NCBI GenBank assembly: GCA_002471275.1
Contig: DKPQ01000014.1
Span: forward strand, 62,461 to 126,460
DNA: 64,000 nt
Reading direction: 5' to 3'
Source of the DNA: Flammeovirgaceae bacterium UBA7330
Lineage (GTDB): Bacteria > Bacteroidota > Bacteroidia > Cytophagales > Cyclobacteriaceae
This document shows positions 37,100 to 44,797 of this stretch, one piece after another; position 1 is the first letter of the stretch, and the number at the start of each line of letters is the position of its first letter. Below the pieces are notes generated by a model. It searched no databases, had not been told where the DNA came from, and saw only the letters and a list, made by a program, of their open reading frames with translations. Made by a program: the position numbers and the translations under genes.

Positions 37100-37204
37100 T
37101 AAAAATTTCATTTGTAAAATGTGTATTAATCTTTCAAATGAATAAAAGGACACTTTGATTACTTAATGGGTATTTTTATTGATTATAACTGCTTAGCAGG
37201 TTTT

Positions 37205-37759
37205 TTACATCGCTTCAATATCGATAGGCGTATGCAAATTTAAGTGCTGTACATGCTTCTTAACCCTGCCAATTCTTTTACTGAGCTTCTCAATATATCT
37301 TCTGAGCTCCTCCTCCATCACATAGATTTTGCCGTGGTAGGAATGGACGCCGAAACCGCTTTTATATTGTTTGGAGTTTTTCTCCATGGTCTTTTGATCC
37401 AGGCACCTTTCTCTAAAAAAATCATTGAAGCTTTCAATAGCGTAATCCCGTTCAATAATCTCCATCTCATTGAGAACTTTATTTAGCTTCTTTTGATCAT
37501 GCTGATCGGATGTTATTAACAACTCCTTGTATAAAAGGGCATGGTAATAATGGATCTCATTGAGGAGTTCATAGACCACCCCACGGAATTCCGGATCACT
37601 GCAAAACCCCGAAAGACCATGGTACTCGATGAGTTTCTTAGACTCCTTCTCCCAGGATGTAGAAAGTGTGATAATTTTTCGACCCAGTGTATTGGCCGGA
37701 TTGGTGGCATAGCCGTGAATTGCAGCAAGCGAGAAAAAAAAGAAAATGATTAACCTCAT
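37205..37759 (-). CDS. Secreted helical protein of unknown function
   Basis: This 184-residue protein has a Sec signal peptide (MRLIIFFFFSLAAIHGYA). The mature part is predicted mostly helical and charged (KKLNKVLNEMEIIERDYAIE, MEEELRRYIEKLSKRIGRVK), with two Cys and a His-rich tail. I do not recognise the family. It lies between the sigma factor gene and the propeller gene in the same direction, but with gaps of about 150 bases on both sides, so its link to locus 2 is uncertain. Confidence 0.6.
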   Translation of the reverse strand: MRLIIFFFFSLAAIHGYATNPANTLGRKIITLSTSWEKESKKLIEYHGLSGFCSDPEFRGVVYELLNEIHYYHALLYKELLITSDQHDQKKLNKVLNEMEIIERDYAIESFNDFFRERCLDQKTMEKNSKQYKSGFGVHSYHGKIYVMEEELRRYIEKLSKRIGRVKKHVQHLNLHTPIDIEAM

Positions 37760-37902
37760 AATTATTTATAGTGAATAACTAAGCGGTTGGTATCGGCAAA
37801 ATTCAATTTTTTATTTAAATTATGCAATAAGTGCTAATTGGTATTCTGCTTGTGTGGGAAATACGTAAAATATATGGAAGCTAATGAAGGGTTATACTCA
37901 AA

Positions 37903-38841
37903 TCACTTCATGGGAACTCCTTTGAGAGGCTTGCCATTGGTAGTCAAGATCTGAAAATGATGGACCCTGAATCCATCATATGTCCACACAACCTCCTTTT
38001 TCCTGGTCACTTCAAACAGTTTGACTCCCTCTTTAGCTGCATAGCTGGCAATGACCGTATTTCCATTGTGGAGGCGCTGAGCTCCGCAAGGATCCTGAAA
38101 TAAGTTTTCCTTAAAGTCCTCATTCGATACCTTCCAAATGATTTCTCCTTGTTTATTCACTTCAATGGTCTTATTGCCATGGGTCAGATTAATAAGCACA
38201 TTGCCGTTCTTTAATTTGATGGCTGTGAATGGCCAATTCTCTGCCGCTCTTCCACCCAGTTCTTCACGATCCGTTTCTATCTCATTTACCACTTCTCCTA
38301 GTGGTGTATATTCTTTCACTTTGAAAGCCAGCAAATGGGGCACCAAATAATTTCCATTGGCTAGCTTTCGTGCCATTCTCGTTTGCATATGGATGTTGTC
38401 AGTCTCTGGCTGCAAAGGCACACTTAACACAATTTTCCCTGAAGGATCCACCTCGAGTAATTCAGGTTTTTCACCTGATTCGGTAATCAGTGTATTTCCG
38501 TTATTCAACCGAACGGCTGTCCCTAATTCATTTTTGGGCCCCCGCCTTTTGAAACTAAAAACCACCTTCCTGGATTGATCAAACTCCAGTACCTCATCCA
38601 CCCAACAGATCAATACATGGCCATTTGGTAATACATAGCCATCTCTGGCCCGGGGCCTGCCGGAATCCCAGGTTATTTCACCTCGTTCGTCAACGATACC
38701 CGTAAACTGAGGTCCGGCGATAAACACAGCGTGCCGGACCTCTTTATCTTTCTTGATTGTTGCCGGGTTGTTTGCATACCCTTGTTGTCCGATCAATAGT
38801 ACGGATAAAAAGATTAATCCACCAATATTAATTTGTTTCAT
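37903..38841 (-). CDS. Secreted beta-propeller protein with NGN repeats
   Basis: The protein is about 312 residues from the ATG at 38841, which precedes a clear signal peptide (MKQINIGGLIFLSVLLIGQQ); the frame opens seven codons earlier. At least five blades carry a common LxNGNxLI pattern (VLPNGHVLICW, RLNNGNTLITE, KLANGNYLVPH, KLKNGNVLINL, RLHNGNTVIAS), each followed by an EVD/DxxGKI strand. This is the pattern of PQQ-like or arylsulfotransferase-like propellers, but catalytic residues of those enzymes were not seen. It is encoded 22 bases after the aldo/keto reductase stop, so the two are likely co-transcribed. Function unknown; sugar binding is possible. Confidence 0.75.
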   Translation of the reverse strand: MKQINIGGLIFLSVLLIGQQGYANNPATIKKDKEVRHAVFIAGPQFTGIVDERGEITWDSGRPRARDGYVLPNGHVLICWVDEVLEFDQSRKVVFSFKRRGPKNELGTAVRLNNGNTLITESGEKPELLEVDPSGKIVLSVPLQPETDNIHMQTRMARKLANGNYLVPHLLAFKVKEYTPLGEVVNEIETDREELGGRAAENWPFTAIKLKNGNVLINLTHGNKTIEVNKQGEIIWKVSNEDFKENLFQDPCGAQRLHNGNTVIASYAAKEGVKLFEVTRKKEVVWTYDGFRVHHFQILTTNGKPLKGVPMK

Positions 38842-38863
38842 ATGGATGTGGTTCCAACCCATT

Positions 38864-39835
38864 TTATTGCGACCACTCAGTTGGCTTCCGGTCCCAGCGA
38901 TGCTTTTCGAGCTGTTTCATCAGTTCCTGATCCAGTGGGCCCTTGTCACTGGCGGCCATATTGGCTTCGACATGACGAGGCCTACGCATTCCCGGGATAA
39001 TTGTACTTACCCGTGATTCACCCAGAATAAACCTTAAGGCCATTTCCGGCATGGTCATACCTTCAGGAATCAAAGGCTTCAAAGCGTCTGCATGGTCCAC
39101 ACTGGAATTAAGATTCTCGGGTACGAAATAGGTATTGCGCCAGTCACCTTCAGGCCAGGTGGTGTCTTTGGTCAGGGTGCCCGTGAGTGTTCCTTCATCA
39201 AATGGTACCCGGGCAATGACACCCACATTGTGTTTCTCACATGCGGGGAATAACTCATCCTTCGGATTCTGGTCAAAGATGTTGTAGATCACCTGGGTGA
39301 CATCGATGATCCCGCTTTCGATGGCTTTAATGCCATTCCAGGGTTCCCAGCGGTTTTGGCTGATCCCGATAGCGTGGATCAGGCCCTGTGATTTAAGATC
39401 CTGCATTTTATGGACCCAACGATCATCATTCAGCCATTGATCTTCCCAGGTATGGAATTGCATGAGGTCGAAAGATTCGATGCCTGCATTTTTTAGACTT
39501 TTATGGACATACTCTTCGATGTGATCGGGAGGGAAACAATCATCCAAAGCATAGTCCCGGGTGCTGGGCCATTTGAAATTCTTAGGTGGGATCTTGGTGG
39601 CTGTATAAAGTTTCTTGCCGGGGTTGGCTCTAACCAGTTCACCAAGCATGCTTTCACTTTTACCGGCTCCATAGCCCCAGGCTGTATCAAAGAAGGTACA
39701 TCCCAGGTCCACAGCCTGTTGTAGTGCCTTCATGGATTCCTCTATGTCTGAGTTTTTCCATCCAGCCATACCCCACATGCCATAGCCTATTTCACTTACA
39801 TCCCAATTCGTTTTGCCGAGTTTTCTGTATTTCAA
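38864..39835 (-). CDS. Aldo/keto reductase
   Basis: This 323-residue protein has no signal peptide, so it is cytoplasmic. The AKR catalytic residues are all visible: Asp50 and Tyr55 (FFDTAWGYGAG), Lys81 (TATKIPP) and His128 (QFHTWEDQW). The length and (beta/alpha)8 pattern are typical. It reduces aldehydes or ketones of sugars with NADPH. Next to loci rich in FAD oxidoreductases it could reduce keto-sugar products, which is inference. The first gene of a two-gene unit with the NGN-repeat propeller. Confidence 0.92.
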   Translation of the reverse strand: MKYRKLGKTNWDVSEIGYGMWGMAGWKNSDIEESMKALQQAVDLGCTFFDTAWGYGAGKSESMLGELVRANPGKKLYTATKIPPKNFKWPSTRDYALDDCFPPDHIEEYVHKSLKNAGIESFDLMQFHTWEDQWLNDDRWVHKMQDLKSQGLIHAIGISQNRWEPWNGIKAIESGIIDVTQVIYNIFDQNPKDELFPACEKHNVGVIARVPFDEGTLTGTLTKDTTWPEGDWRNTYFVPENLNSSVDHADALKPLIPEGMTMPEMALRFILGESRVSTIIPGMRRPRHVEANMAASDKGPLDQELMKQLEKHRWDRKPTEWSQ

Positions 39836-39980
39836 TTTGTGTGTTGTTTATTGAGGCGGGAAAATAAGAAAAAATTGACTAATATGACAATCTGGATTTT
39901 AGTTCAACAATGATCTATTCTTGTCAACATGGGAATATTTATCTGAAGATACAACTCTCCATTTTTCTTTTCGTAATTTT

Positions 39981-40002
39981 ATATTATAATAGATATTATA
40001 AT
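39981..40002 (+). promoter_or_regulatory. Direct repeat overlapping the antitoxin start codon
   Basis: ATATTATAAT occurs twice (39981-39990 and 39993-40002), the second copy ending in the ATG of the antitoxin. Repeated AT-rich boxes at this place fit an autoregulatory operator of an AbrB-type antitoxin. Confidence 0.35.
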
Positions 40003-40225
40003 GATAAAATCTAAAGTGACAACCGTAGGATCCTCAACAGGAATCATTCTCCCAAAAGAAATCCTTGCCAAATTAAGGATAAGCAAGGGTGATATGGTCA
40101 CATTTATTGAAACGCCCAATGGTGTTGAGATCTCTCCATATGACCCTGAGTTGGAAGAAGAAATGACTCATGCCCGAAAAGTGATGAATGACTACCGGAA
40201 TGCCTTGAAGAAGCTCGCCGAATGA
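40001..40225 (+). CDS. AbrB/MazE-type antitoxin
   Basis: This 74-residue protein has the swapped-hairpin AbrB fold signature at the front (VTTVGSSTGIILPKEILAKL, with GD at 31-32) and a charged helical tail that neutralises the toxin (DPELEEEMTHARKVMNDYRN). It binds DNA and its partner toxin. The stop overlaps the toxin start as ATGA. It lies at the edge between loci 2 and 3, on the plus strand, against the direction of its neighbours. Confidence 0.88.
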   Translation: MIKSKVTTVGSSTGIILPKEILAKLRISKGDMVTFIETPNGVEISPYDPELEEEMTHARKVMNDYRNALKKLAE

Positions 40226-40605
40226 GCTATAAATGGGTAAGCAGACGGGCAGTAGAAGCTATCCACAATGAACAACTTGCTCAGCATGGCGGAATGATGG
40301 GGTTGCGTGATGATGCTTTGCTAGAATCTGCACTCGCCCGGCCACAAAATCTATTTGGTTATGAGCAAGCCTCATTGACGCAATGTGCCGCTGCTTATGC
40401 TTTCGGGATCATCCGAAATCACCCTTTCAATGATGGCAATAAAAGAACAGGATTTGTAGTAGCGGTAACATTTCTTCTACTCAATGGATGTTATATTACT
40501 GCTTCAGAACTGGAAGTATTCGAAATCATTACAAGACTTGCAAGTGGAGCCATTTCTGAGGAAGAGCTTATGGAGTGGTTTGAGAGGATTATTGTGAAAC
40601 TTTAA
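40222..40605 (+). CDS. doc: Doc/Fic-family toxin (death on curing)
   Basis: This 127-residue protein has the Fic catalytic motif HPFNDGNKRTG at 67-77, and MMGLRDDALLESALARPQNL is typical of Doc. Doc toxins phosphorylate EF-Tu and stop translation; Fic relatives transfer AMP. The partner antitoxin is AbrB/MazE-like rather than Phd-like. It ends 13 bases before the convergent 40619 gene. A short palindrome (CTAGA/TCTAG) spans the two stops. Confidence 0.92.
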   Translation: MSYKWVSRRAVEAIHNEQLAQHGGMMGLRDDALLESALARPQNLFGYEQASLTQCAAAYAFGIIRNHPFNDGNKRTGFVVAVTFLLLNGCYITASELEVFEIITRLASGAISEEELMEWFERIIVKL

Positions 40606-40618
40606 AAGCTAGACCCCT

Positions 40619-41557
40619 CTAGAATCCCAGCACCTCCATCAAGGCCTGTTTAAACCATTGGTTTTCCGTTTCAAGATCCTTCCAAAGCTCCTTCTTCAAT
40701 TGATCGGAGATTCTGACTCCTCTGAAAATCTGTAGTAGTTTTACCTTATCCGGAACAGCAGCATTTGCATATATGTCAGCTATTTTAGCCTGAACTTCTG
40801 CGTTTTCTATATTAGAAAATTTCAGGGCCTGAAAAGCACGAACCCGGTCTTTTACCTGTTCCGAAGCAAGTGCCAGTAACAATAATTGATCGGTCTCTTT
40901 AGATGGTTTGATTTTTCCTGTGGCCAGTAAATCTATCAGGAAAGAGTGATACCCAGGGTGATCAATGAGGGTTTCAAGAAGTACCTTATCCTCTACCAGA
41001 ATCCCGGCCGTCAAATCAATCAGTTGCACCTCCTCGCCCACATGTATCAAATGCCACATGGTATGGGTAGAATAGACAGCCTGTTCTATGGCTTCTCCGG
41101 CCAACTCCTCCTTTGTGGCTCCTGATACTCCATCCACCTCCGGGTCTTCTGTCAGATCACTGAGTTCATATTCCCTGAGTATTGACCAGTCATTTTTCAG
41201 GATCTCAATGAGTTTTTTATAGTCTGCTTCCTTGAAATCACTGTGATCTGTTTTGGTCAAATGTTCGCCATAAACTTCCAGACCAAAGAATTTACCATCG
41301 CAGGTCCAATAAACCCCAATATCAATCAGCTTACAGGTGCCCGTAAGGCAGACAGGTGTTTCCACTCGCCTGTACCAGTATAATAAACCCGCTGCATCCT
41401 TGAGTCCGGACACCTCTATGGCATCACCATCATCCGACTTGATAGTTCTGACAATATCCGTATCGATCAGTTTTACCTGGCTTAGTTCGTTACTTTGAAA
41501 GAAAACATCCCCATTGTCATAAAATGAAATGAAGTAAAAGAGCCAGACAAAGATCAC
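40619..41557 (-). CDS. Secreted FMN-binding-like protein with helical repeat C-terminus
   Basis: This 312-residue protein has a short hydrophobic N-terminus (MIFVWLFYFISFY) that could be a signal or anchor. Residues 60-175 carry CLTGTC (Cys70, Cys75), IGVYWTCDGKFFGLEV and the VDGVSGATK motif (141-149), which resembles the flavin-attachment SGAT motif of FMN-binding domains (PF04205, as in NqrC/RnfG). The C-terminal half is all-helical, HEAT-like (LLLLALASEQVKDRVRAFQA). It starts 12 bases after the giant FAD oxidoreductase gene, so both are in one operon and may form an electron-transfer pair. Redox role is inferred. Confidence 0.6.
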   Translation of the reverse strand: MIFVWLFYFISFYDNGDVFFQSNELSQVKLIDTDIVRTIKSDDGDAIEVSGLKDAAGLLYWYRRVETPVCLTGTCKLIDIGVYWTCDGKFFGLEVYGEHLTKTDHSDFKEADYKKLIEILKNDWSILREYELSDLTEDPEVDGVSGATKEELAGEAIEQAVYSTHTMWHLIHVGEEVQLIDLTAGILVEDKVLLETLIDHPGYHSFLIDLLATGKIKPSKETDQLLLLALASEQVKDRVRAFQALKFSNIENAEVQAKIADIYANAAVPDKVKLLQIFRGVRISDQLKKELWKDLETENQWFKQALMEVLGF

Positions 41558-41569
41558 ACGCTTTCAAAT

Positions 41570-44500
41570 TTATACTTCAACTTCCTTATTTAGCTTTTGT
41601 CCGGCCATAGGATAGCCTAACTCTGAAAGGTACTTCTTCCATTTACCTGAATCATAGCCAAAATCCTCTCCCGTGAGGCTATTCAATTCTGACTTGGCAA
41701 ATGTTTTGAAGTTATGATGAATGTCCATTAGATAGGTAGACAAAATTTGAAAGCCGGTTTCGGACCCACACCGTGCCAACGCAGCACCTATGGACAATTC
41801 CAGGTTTCCACCATAAACTCTCCACATGACCTTATCATATTCTTCAGTCTTATAACCTTTTACAATATCCTCACCCAATAGTTTCTCAAAACCAGCTATC
41901 AATCGCTGATCCGGCAGACGCTCAGCGTAAAAACACGAGGCTAAAATACGATTATAGTAGGGAACCAGCTTGAGGTCGATCCTACCATTGTAGTATTCAT
42001 TTTCCCTTTCCATGATGCGACCTCCCGACCATGTTTTATCGAGAATCTGTTTCACCACACCAACTCCATTTGGATCACCAGACATCGCCAAAAGTGCTAT
42101 GTTTTGATTGATCCTCCAATATAGTCCGAGCAGGATATTCTTGGGTCTACCCCGGATATCGTCGTATGTGTCTACAAAATCCTCCGGATAACCAGCTTTG
42201 CTTTCCTCTTCAAACATCGCCTTCAGCTCCTCTATGATTGGATCATTTACCCCACGCTCTCCAAACCAGGCCAGCGCTTTAGCTATCAATAGCTCCCCTT
42301 CTTTATTCTCAGCCTTTTTATAATGTTGGTATAACACAGGAACAGCCTTCTCTTTTGGTAATTTGATACACTCATACAAATACTCAGGGACTCCCTTCGC
42401 CAATTGTGCTACTCTACGCTCAATTTCCTGATCATCGCTCGTTAGATTACCTGTCGGTCTGGTAGCATAATCCGGTTTAAGATAACCTAGAGCTGCCCAC
42501 TCTTTCTGGATGCCGGAGATATCATAATCTTTGGGTTGTATACCGTTCCAGGCCTGGTCAGCAGCCACCTGACCAGTCAGATAACCGAGTACTGCCAGAT
42601 CAGCACTCATTCGGGTGAATTGTAATGCATTGTGCGTCTGACTGATACCTCTGCCGGAAAGTAACATCCCATCAATACCTTTGGGGACGATGGATTTATA
42701 AGGAATTTCCATCGTCAGGTCATTGGAGTGAGGCAGCAGAAATCCACACTTGGAATACTCCGAGCTACCTATTGTATGGGGATCAAAATCACTGCTGGCA
42801 TAAGTCATCACATCACTGAAATGTGTGTCTTCCACAGCATCTATCAGATCTATGACATGCAAGCCTTCTATTCTTCTTGACTCCCTCACGGTTAGCATCG
42901 GACTGAAGTCATAGAAATGCGCCTGATAATGGGATAAGAATAACCCTCGCTGCAACTCCGATATCCTGGTGTTATCGATCATGTCATAGTCCCTGTGACC
43001 ATTCGAAGTAGAAAAATGTCCTTTGTTTCGATCCCACTGGCTAAAATTTTGGGTCAGCCCTGTCCTGGAATCCCCATGCCAATAGTTAGCACCAGCGAAA
43101 TAAGCCAGGTCTGCATCACCTGTTGCATCAATGGTGATGGATGCTTCGATCAGCTCGAGTGCACCATCTCTGCAAACCACGATTCCTTTAACAGTGTTAC
43201 TTTCAACATGTGCGCCACACATGATGGAACCTGAAAGAAACCGATTGCCGGAGTCTACAATTTCTTTTAGATGAAAAAGCTTTCTCCCAATTTTACTACT
43301 CAAATTGTGTGTATTTGCGACCTGAGATGATTGTTGGTCCTGCTTTTTGAAAAAAGCGTGGTCTTTGTAGCCGTGGTAATAGCCCATCACACCACCCATG
43401 GTTTTCGTTCCACCCAGGTCATTGAAATAATCTACCACGATGGTGTTAGCACTTTTTTCGGCCGCTCCCATACCTGCCATGGCTCCTGCAGTACCCCCGC
43501 CCGCTATCAGGACCTGGCATTTTTCTTTGTTTCTGATCCATTGGTCAAAGTCAAACGAGCATTGCTTCAAAGGGATCATCAATCCAGGATCGTCCGGCGT
43601 AGATTCTTTGATCACATTCCATGGTATTTTACCGCCAGCGACAAGTATTGTGCTCGGTTTGGAGTTTTTGGGTACTCGAATAGAATCTACCAGTGTCTTA
43701 GCTTTCCGGTCCAGCAGAAGCAAATCAGCCGCTTTGAGATTGGACAAATCTTGACTGAAGATATAATGTCCCTTCAATGCAGTATCCGGCAAAGCATCAT
43801 CTTTTAGGACAATCGAGCATTCAACAGCCAGCTGATCAACATGTGCTTTTGCCAGCGAACCATCTAACAAGGCAAGATCTCTACCTAACTCAGCTGTTAT
43901 GAACCTGGCCTGATGTTCAATTTCTTCCCTTTTCTGAGATTTAGCCGGAAACTGAAATTCTAAAAAGGCCTGGTCATCCAGGTATTTACCGGGACGTAAT
44001 ATCAACTGGTTGTTGGACAGTCCATACTTTGCATCAACATTAATGGTACGTGGTTGCGCACCTTCTGCATTGTGCACCTCTATGACAAAACCCGCCCGAT
44101 CAATCTTATAGGATTCGCCAGCAAGTCCTCTGGAGAAAAGTGAATGATCCGATGTGTCAATGAAACTCCTGCACTTCACTGTGTGCATGCCGTGCTTGCT
44201 GGCTAATAATACTCCACTCACACTTTTCGCATCAGTAATAAGCCCACATACATCTGTCATCAGCAGTACGTGAACCTTATTGACCAACAGGTTACGTAGA
44301 AGTCCTTTCCTCACTGAGCCATTAAACAGCATGGCATCACTTCCAAACACACTGTTGTTTATACCAACACCTGATTTATTGAAGACTTCCTTCTTTTCAG
44401 CTTCCGGAAATAACAATTCCTTATGTTCCGCAGAAAGATCTCCTAAACCTTCCGTGTTTACCCATAGCTTGTGTTTGGCAGTAACTTCATACCCGGGGCT

Positions 44501-44731
44501 TGCTCTTTTTTCCACTACCAGCACACTTTTACCTTGTTTAGCGGCCTGGATAGCTGCAAAATATCCTCCAAAACCAGCTCCATTGATGACCACATCATAC
44601 GATTCAATCGATTGATTGGTGATAAACTGATGGTTGATCTCCTGGTAGAGCTCTTTGTTCATAAATCCCGGAGCGACCAGGATTGCTCCCGTGGCCGGGA
44701 TACTCAGGTTAAGAAAGTCTCTTCTTTTCAT
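41570..44731 (-). CDS. Giant Tat-exported tandem FAD-dependent oxidoreductase, locus 3
   Basis: This 1053-residue protein is about twice the family length. It starts with a Tat signal (MKRRDFLNLSIPATGAILVA). There are two Rossmann modules: first at about 46-75 (VVINGAGFGGYFAAIQAAKQ, VLVVEKRA), second at about 406-434 (VLIAGGGTAGAMAGMGAAEK, IVVDYFNDLGGTKTMGG). The second module continues into the usual family blocks (IDATGDADLAYFAG, VRESRRIEGLHVIDL, YKSIVPKGIDGMLLSGRGIS). The last 270 residues are helical and repeat-like. It probably arose by fusion of two PF12831-type units or an FAD unit with a structural one. It follows SusD after a hairpin and precedes an FMN-binding-like gene. Substrate unknown. 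Confidence 0.85.
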   Translation of the reverse strand: MKRRDFLNLSIPATGAILVAPGFMNKELYQEINHQFITNQSIESYDVVINGAGFGGYFAAIQAAKQGKSVLVVEKRASPGYEVTAKHKLWVNTEGLGDLSAEHKELLFPEAEKKEVFNKSGVGINNSVFGSDAMLFNGSVRKGLLRNLLVNKVHVLLMTDVCGLITDAKSVSGVLLASKHGMHTVKCRSFIDTSDHSLFSRGLAGESYKIDRAGFVIEVHNAEGAQPRTINVDAKYGLSNNQLILRPGKYLDDQAFLEFQFPAKSQKREEIEHQARFITAELGRDLALLDGSLAKAHVDQLAVECSIVLKDDALPDTALKGHYIFSQDLSNLKAADLLLLDRKAKTLVDSIRVPKNSKPSTILVAGGKIPWNVIKESTPDDPGLMIPLKQCSFDFDQWIRNKEKCQVLIAGGGTAGAMAGMGAAEKSANTIVVDYFNDLGGTKTMGGVMGYYHGYKDHAFFKKQDQQSSQVANTHNLSSKIGRKLFHLKEIVDSGNRFLSGSIMCGAHVESNTVKGIVVCRDGALELIEASITIDATGDADLAYFAGANYWHGDSRTGLTQNFSQWDRNKGHFSTSNGHRDYDMIDNTRISELQRGLFLSHYQAHFYDFSPMLTVRESRRIEGLHVIDLIDAVEDTHFSDVMTYASSDFDPHTIGSSEYSKCGFLLPHSNDLTMEIPYKSIVPKGIDGMLLSGRGISQTHNALQFTRMSADLAVLGYLTGQVAADQAWNGIQPKDYDISGIQKEWAALGYLKPDYATRPTGNLTSDDQEIERRVAQLAKGVPEYLYECIKLPKEKAVPVLYQHYKKAENKEGELLIAKALAWFGERGVNDPIIEELKAMFEEESKAGYPEDFVDTYDDIRGRPKNILLGLYWRINQNIALLAMSGDPNGVGVVKQILDKTWSGGRIMERENEYYNGRIDLKLVPYYNRILASCFYAERLPDQRLIAGFEKLLGEDIVKGYKTEEYDKVMWRVYGGNLELSIGAALARCGSETGFQILSTYLMDIHHNFKTFAKSELNSLTGEDFGYDSGKWKKYLSELGYPMAGQKLNKEVEV

Positions 44732-44768
44732 ATTGGTGTTGTCTGTCGGTTCTTGTCAAAGAAATAAA

Positions 44769-44788
44769 GGCAGGGAATCACCCCTGCC
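44769..44788 (-). terminator. Hairpin after SusD, locus 3
   Basis: GGCAGGG (44769-44775) pairs with CCCTGCC (44782-44788), followed on the minus strand by a U-rich tract (TTTATTTCTTT). It sits between the SusD stop (44798) and the giant oxidoreductase (44731) and probably attenuates the enzyme genes. Confidence 0.7.
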
Positions 44789-44797
44789 CCATTAAAT

